Positions 59,367 through 64,000 of a DNA stretch of 64,000 bases are shown here, piece after piece. Below the pieces are notes generated by a model that was not told where the DNA came from, searched no databases, and was given only the letters and a program-made list of their open reading frames with translations. Source of the stretch: Lentinula raphanica (taxonomy: Eukaryota > Basidiomycota > Agaricomycetes > Agaricales > Omphalotaceae); assembly GCA_027919835.1 (NCBI GenBank), contig JANVFP010000024.1, positions 248,001 through 312,000 of the forward strand. The letters are read 5' to 3'. The stretch's first letter is position 1. Every line of letters begins with the position of its first letter. Position numbers and translations under genes: made by a program.

Positions 59367-59905
59367 TCAAATCACAAGGGCAGTGATAGCCATGATACCT
59401 GCACCAACGACGGCATATTTGGTGGTGAGCAAGGTAGAAGCACCATTGCTGGTAGAGGAAGTGCTAGCTGCGGACCCAGAAGTTGTTGAGGATCCCAATG
59501 AACTAGACGTTGCCGAGCCGGAACTGCCAACACTGCTAGCTGCAACACTAGAAACAGGTGGTGCAGGAGTGGCTAGTGAAACGAGTTATTAGTCAATGTA
59601 GACACATGGAAAGAGCATTATAGAACCTTACTTCCAGCAGGTTTCACGGAGAATGTTGAGCTGTTGACGAAGACCTTTTCGAGCTCTTGACAAACTGACA
59701 GATGTAGTTGTCACCGGGAACGAGGCGTGACAAGGGTGAAGTTGGGTTGTTGGCAACACCGCTTGCAATGCTGGATGCATCATTCAAAGCAGCATTGTCC
59801 AAGTTGATAATGTCAATATTGAAAGAATCTGGGTCTCCCGCAGTTGTCCTGTACAAAAAAAAGTGTCAAGACACGCCGAGAAAAGATTGTTCGATAATAA
59901 CGCAC
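59367..59905 (-). pseudogene. Fragment of a Kre9/KNH-like, Ser-rich GPI-type protein
   Basis: On the minus strand a short exon ends MNW. Then come TTAGDPDSFNIDIINLDNAA, VPGDNYICQFV (Kre9/KNH-like beta-sandwich features) and VFVNSSTFSVKPAG. The last exon is Ser/Thr-rich and ends in a hydrophobic tail (KYAVVGAGIMAITALVI) typical of GPI attachment. The signal peptide and first strands are missing, and one A appears lost in an A run near 59680, breaking frame. These proteins usually sit at the cell wall. A 5'-truncated remnant inside block E2. Confidence 0.55.
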
Positions 59906-60490
59906 CAGTTCATAGAGTTTCTACCATTTCAAAAAGGTCATTATTCATGGCCATGTTTGAGAACCGTCTTTGAGCTGGTCCTCCTCTTCCCTGGTCTTCC
60001 TCATCGCATCGTGTCTTGGTCCATATCTTCGTCACCTTTCTGCTCAGGCTTGATAAGAACTTGTCCTTTTGACGTTGTTGTCGTTGACTCATCTCTTTGA
60101 CATCCTATTGTTGCTTCCTTGTCTTGTGTTCAATGTCCAGTCTATTATGTTATTCTGACTCTGGGGCTTGTATTGATCGCGACGGTATTGGGAGATGAAA
60201 GGTGGTAAAGGTGGTGGCAGTGGACCAGTAGCGGCAGTGGAGAGACGAAGTTCAAGTTGGATGTGAGATTGAGATTGCAGCGGGATAGACCGACGTGAAA
60301 CAATATAGAGAAGATGAGGAGAAAGAATACACACTGTGACAGGAGTGACAAGGACAATGAGAGAGTAGCGTCACAATAGAGGACAATAGAAATAAGTTTT
60401 GTGACATTTACTAAATTAAGCGAGAAAAAACGCCTTTTTCGATGAAATTTGACCGGCATAGAGACAATTCCTCATTTCATTCGGACTCGT

Positions 60491-60869
60491 AATATGCCAA
60501 AGCAATCCAAGATTGAGGTGAATACTGCTTATAAGTTGCCTTTGATCTTAGATAATCTAATTATCTTCCATTGATGCTGGTCAAAAAGTTGACTAGAGTT
60601 GACTACTGCTATCACATTCTACAGACTAGTACAGCTCCGTGGCATGGCTAGTGGGCCGCTGAGGCAGATGACACAAGATTTTGAATGTGGTTCAAACTTC
60701 ACAGCGGCAACTTTCTCTATTCCTGAGTCTCAATGCATTATCACCAGAACTTGGCTGGTATAGGGATATAATGTGGTCAAAGGGAGCCCGAGGACTCCGA
60801 AGAAGTGAGTCAACTGTATACTTATAGCAAGCAGTCTCTCATCATATCCCTAGCACACCAGCCCACGAA
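60491..60869. promoter_or_regulatory. Upstream region of intact hydrolase
   Basis: About 380 bases between the end of block E2 and the hydrolase ATG; presumably the promoter. No motif was singled out. Confidence 0.35.
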
Positions 60870-61902
60870 ATGGCCGCTACCACTACAACAAAGGTCCCCC
60901 ACTTAGGAGGAATCACAGCTGGTTACAGATTGTCGGGAAACACCTATGACAACACTAAGCCAACGACCGTGCTGTTCAACTCGATGTGCACCACCGTGTC
61001 ATTGTTCAATGACATGTTCGCCAACCCCGAGCTCACGAAAACGATGAACCTCTTAGCTGTAGAACCCCTGGGCCATGGATCGACAAGTTCTCCTACCGAG
61101 CATTTCACCTACTGGGACAGTGCCATCGTGGCGCTGCAAGTCATGGATCATCTAGGAATCCAGAATGCTTTTGTGTTTGGCGCAAGCCATGGCGGGTGGA
61201 TCGTTGCCCGTATGGCACTGTTAGCACCAGATAGGGTTTGTTCTCCGGAGCATTATTATTTGATTTACTCATGGAGATTCGAAATTCTTTCGGTGCTCAG
61301 ATTCTAGGTCTAATGCTTACAGGAACATCTATGGACTGCGAATCAGACGAGTCACGCAAGAAAGGTGCCTGGAATACCGACCAGCTTCAACTGAGCGCAT
61401 TGACTGAGAAATGGTACAGTGCGACCCCCACACCCAGCTTCGTAATCGACGATGGTTGGTGTGAAATGGTCCATAGCTTCGGATTCGGCAAGCGTCTTAC
61501 CCAAGAGCAGAAAGATTTCTGGACTTCGACACTCAAGTCCGTGTACAAGGGAGACGAGGGTAGAAAGAAGCTGAGGGTGGCGCTCATCTGTTTGATTGAA
61601 AGAGATGGCCTTCTGTTGAGATTGAGGGATATCAAGTGCCCTGTGCGTTGGATTCAGGTCGGTATCCTTGAAATCTATTTATCAGAGAGGATGCGATACA
61701 AATCATCCTGTCTTATATACAGGGCACTCAGGACAAAACCTACCCACCTGCTCTTGCAAGTGAACATATCAAACTGTTCACGTCCTCTAAAGACGTGAAG
61801 TTTGATGTACTTGAAGGAGGTTGTCATTATCTGACTGCATCACATCCGATTGAAGTCGGTGATGCATTGAAGGAACTGGTAACTAAGTATGCAGCCGTGT
61901 AG
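60870..61902 (+). CDS. Alpha/beta-hydrolase, intact paralog
   Basis: Three exons (60870-61235, 61301-61657, 61723-61902) give 300 codons from MAATTTTKVPHLGGITAGYR. The nucleophile elbow is GASHG within FVFGASHGGWIVARMAL, the canonical GxSxG. The acid and His are likely in the C-terminal part, where EGGCHYLTASHPIEV resembles the usual GCGH-type strand. Short fungal alpha/beta-hydrolases of this type include esterases and epoxide-hydrolase relatives; the substrate is unknown. It is a close relative of the split copy at 51221. Confidence 0.82.
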
Positions 61903-62087
61903 TACAGATGTGGGTGTACTAAATGTACTATAGTAGCAATGTTGATTGAAGTTGTTGTAGTCACTGCAATTCTGATGTACGCTCGAAACGATTTCTCTGA
62001 GTCTGAACGTTGTGAGTGACTCAGTGAGCCTCGAGGGAAGGAAAAGGGATTCGTGGGAAACCTGGCGCTAGCTGAATCTCTGCCACC

Positions 62088-62428
62088 ATGGCACTTCAAG
62101 CCGCCGCGGACGTTCAGCTGTCGGACGCCAAGTTGCAACCATCATCATCAATTCGGGATCCAAGGAATGATCTCTTCATCATAGCCTCGCCATTTCTCAA
62201 TCTACATATGGTGCATAGAGATTTCATCGACATCCTCCAAGGTGAGACTTGTTAGTATACTTACACGCCTGATATACATGCAATTTTAAATCAGTCGCCC
62301 CACTGCGGACGGGTATCATTATCATGGTGTTCTCATCCCGAAGTTTGGTATTGTCTATATTACAATCTCATCAAACTAATCATTCAATGTCTTATCGTCT
62401 ACCTTTACAGGCTATGCGCTATAGCTAG
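62088..62428 (+). CDS. Possible small spliced gene
   Basis: An ATG in strong context (CCACCATGG) starts MALQAAADVQLSDAKLQPSS. Exons 62088-62241 and 62295-62428 join in phase to 95 codons. The first exon looks protein-like and the second less so, which suggests a truncated gene. No family is recognised. Confidence 0.35.
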
Positions 62429-62768
62429 AGCATTTGAAGGCACTCTCCAGTCACTGCTAGTATAAATAAAGCCATGCAAGGGGTGCAACCGTTGTGCATC
62501 AAGCTCATTATGTGCTTTGAAGTTTGGATGATGCAGACCATAGCCGAAGCTGGTCAAACTCAACGAGCAGAGACTTTTGACCAGCTTCAATCCGCGGACC
62601 GCATGCGAATGATACCCTGCCACGAACCTAATACACTGCTCAGATGCACACCCAAGTTTTTCGGGTTGGACTGAACAAACTCACACGAGTGGTGGGCCGA
62701 CCAACCGACTCTGTTTCAAAATAACCACCTCGAAGCTACTACACACGCATACCACTCGAGGAGCAGAA
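62429..62768. other. Spacer
   Basis: 340 bases with no recognised gene; presumably the 5' region of the next gene. Confidence 0.3.
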
Positions 62769-64000
62769 ATGTCTCAAACATCACCGTTTCCAGCTACGCA
62801 AGGAAATGTGGGAGAACAAGGACCCGCCGAAGCGATGGTGAGTTTCCACTCCATCGGGATGTCATGTGGTAACAACGAAATGTATGTTCAGGACCAGAGT
62901 TCCGAAATCCAAGAAGGCCCAAACAAAAAGGCCCGGAACAGTTTTGACCAATCGGCACACCAAACGCCTGTCATCACATCTCCCACTACTCGGAAAACTA
63001 CCTCAAACCCCCAGGTAGCGGACTCCCCCACCAGGAGCTATAGGCGGGGCCAATCTGGAGCATCGGATAGTGAGAACGATAACAGCAGTGTCTTCTCCCG
63101 AGGCAGGTACGACCCAGCGCGGGACACCGAAAACCGCTCGATGCATGCTGCGAATGACTGGCCAGATCAGCAAAACTTCACAGCCCAGCCAGCCCCACCT
63201 CCAGAATCGACTGCCTCCCCTTCTGAGGATATGGATGATGAGGACGACACGGCAAAACTCTTTGGACCTGGGAAGGTGCACCCCTACCGTAGGTCTGGAA
63301 GCAGTGTTACACCCAGGAAACCCAACAACCGCGTATCACATGCGTCGGTGGGGACCATACCTGCTCTTATCCTGCAATGGCCCTCGAAAGACGTCGAACG
63401 CGCCAACTTGCCTCCGAACAAGGACTTGAACCCCCATGGCCCCCTGCTTCCCTCCGACCAAGACGCCGACGTCCAGATCCACTTCCAAAAAGCCTCCGTC
63501 TCTGATGGCACATGGGAGTCGGTAGTCTTCTACCCCTCCGATCTCCTCCTCAATCTTGAGCCAGAGCAGCGTAAAGCGGTAACCGAGAACCCGGAGAAGT
63601 GGCTAGCTGTAGTCTACCTCAACGGAGGACGAGACCTCTTCAGGAAGAGAACCTCGACCGTAATCGACACGAAGTCCTTCCTCAATGAGGTTGGATGTCA
63701 GGTCGAGGTGGTGATTGCTCCCTTCTATGAAACCAACGCACCGCTCTCCCCAGCACCGAAGAGGCCTCGAGGCCAGCGAGACAACAGGAAGCCCGCACGA
63801 AAGCCAATCACTGAAGGAGAAGGTGACAAGTACGCAGGTGGATACACCGCTTTTTTCAAAGTTACCGACCCCACCATGCGAGGCTACCTCACAGAACGTC
63901 AGACATGGGCGATCTCCCCCGTGCTAGCCTTCCATGTCCTGGAGTTTGATATGATGGAACGCCCGTGGACGGTCTGCCTCGTGTACGCAAATATCGACTC
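62769..64000 (+). CDS. Large basic, Pro-rich protein, runs off the window (partial)
   Basis: Exon 1 62769-62837 (MSQTSPFPATQGNVGEQGPA) and a 54-base intron lead to an exon from 62892 that stays open for 369 codons to the edge. A disordered first third contains SPTRSYRRGQSGASDSEND and an acidic patch (EDMDDEDDTA). A globular region follows (WESVVFYPSDLLLNLEPEQ, WLAVVYLNGGRDLFRK), then a basic segment (PKRPRGQRDNRKPARKP) and another folded stretch (AISPVLAFHVLEFDMMERPW). No stop was met. It may be the first ORF of a non-LTR retrotransposon or a host protein; no family could be named. Confidence 0.6.
   Translation, partial: MSQTSPFPATQGNVGEQGPAEAMVSFHSIGMSCGNNEMYVQDQSSEIQEGPNKKARNSFDQSAHQTPVITSPTTRKTTSNPQVADSPTRSYRRGQSGASDSENDNSSVFSRGRYDPARDTENRSMHAANDWPDQQNFTAQPAPPPESTASPSEDMDDEDDTAKLFGPGKVHPYRRSGSSVTPRKPNNRVSHASVGTIPALILQWPSKDVERANLPPNKDLNPHGPLLPSDQDADVQIHFQKASVSDGTWESVVFYPSDLLLNLEPEQRKAVTENPEKWLAVVYLNGGRDLFRKRTSTVIDTKSFLNEVGCQVEVVIAPFYETNAPLSPAPKRPRGQRDNRKPARKPITEGEGDKYAGGYTAFFKVTDPTMRGYLTERQTWAISPVLAFHVLEFDMMERPWTVCLVYANID

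Larger units (their letters stand above)
55294..60490. mobile_element. Block E2, related to E1 at both ends
   Basis: The left end has TGTGGGCCATTGC, GCATGGCAT and ACGAGTCCGAATTGAG (55324-55335), as in E1. The right end has CATAGAGAC, ATTCCTC and ATTCGGACTCGTAAT (60479-60490), also as in E1, preceded by a similar TGTGAC-rich stretch. The interior carries overlapping frames near 55500-56153 on both strands (coding strand unclear), a coiled-coil gene broken by a MITE, and a cell-wall-type gene fragment. 56160-57522 has no convincing gene. It may be a larger relative of E1 with captured genes; this is inference. Confidence 0.5.

Overview
The window comes from a filamentous basidiomycete, most likely a mushroom-forming agaricomycete. 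Genes carry many short introns of about 48-70 bases with GT-AG borders. Host genes are housekeeping functions in single-copy style (an ER Hsp70 of the LHS1/HYOU1 type, ALG2, MTQ2, an NHP6-type HMG protein, tuberin-like). Accessory families are typical of agarics: DUF1996 secreted proteins, tandem F-box proteins, spliced integrase-core genes and large Ty3/gypsy elements. Gene models below were spliced by hand from donor/acceptor sites and reading phase.

Layout. 1-180 is the start of a minus-strand gene that leaves the window. 464-2409 is a four-exon integrase-core (DDE) gene. 2467-3360 holds degenerate tandem repeats. 4275-23222 is a nested mobile region: an outer element with 50-bp inverted ends and clustered GTTTAAAC octamers has been split by a 17.4-kb Ty3/gypsy retrotransposon (4792-22160). 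Its two LTRs are nearly identical (1699 and 1700 bp) and flanked by the 4-bp duplication ACGA. Besides gag and a frameshifted pol, this retrotransposon carries two spliced genes on the opposite strand between pol and the 3' LTR. The second is intact (855 codons) and holds a Zn(II)2Cys6-spaced cysteine cluster and an acidic tail. A copy of the polypurine-tract motif TAGTTTGGGGGAG follows pol, follows the first antisense gene and precedes the 3' LTR. A 13-bp motif, GATC-N5-GATC, occurs about 36 times across the element where chance predicts well under one. This element is the main candidate for something undescribed.

24371-37372 is a mostly ordinary chromosomal block: a carboxylesterase remnant, a DUF1996 gene with at least twelve exons, NHP6, an unrecognised gene, LHS1/HYOU1 (ending in RDEL), ALG2 and MTQ2. 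LHS1 converges with ALG2; MTQ2 diverges from ALG2.

37547-44497 is a tandem array of four F-box-like paralogs on the minus strand (two intact, two broken); a fifth degraded copy lies inverted at 49100-49910. 45008-46034 encodes a four-TM protein. 46585-48696 encodes a tuberin (TSC2) N-terminal-like protein cut short; its 3' half is repeated in decayed form at 50258-51000.

51221-62428 contains two related alpha/beta-hydrolase genes. One is split by a 2.77-kb insertion; the other, at 60870, is intact. A second related insertion-like block at 55294-60490 carries a coiled-coil gene that is itself broken by a palindromic MITE with 222-bp arms. The window ends inside a long basic, proline-rich open frame (62769 to the edge).
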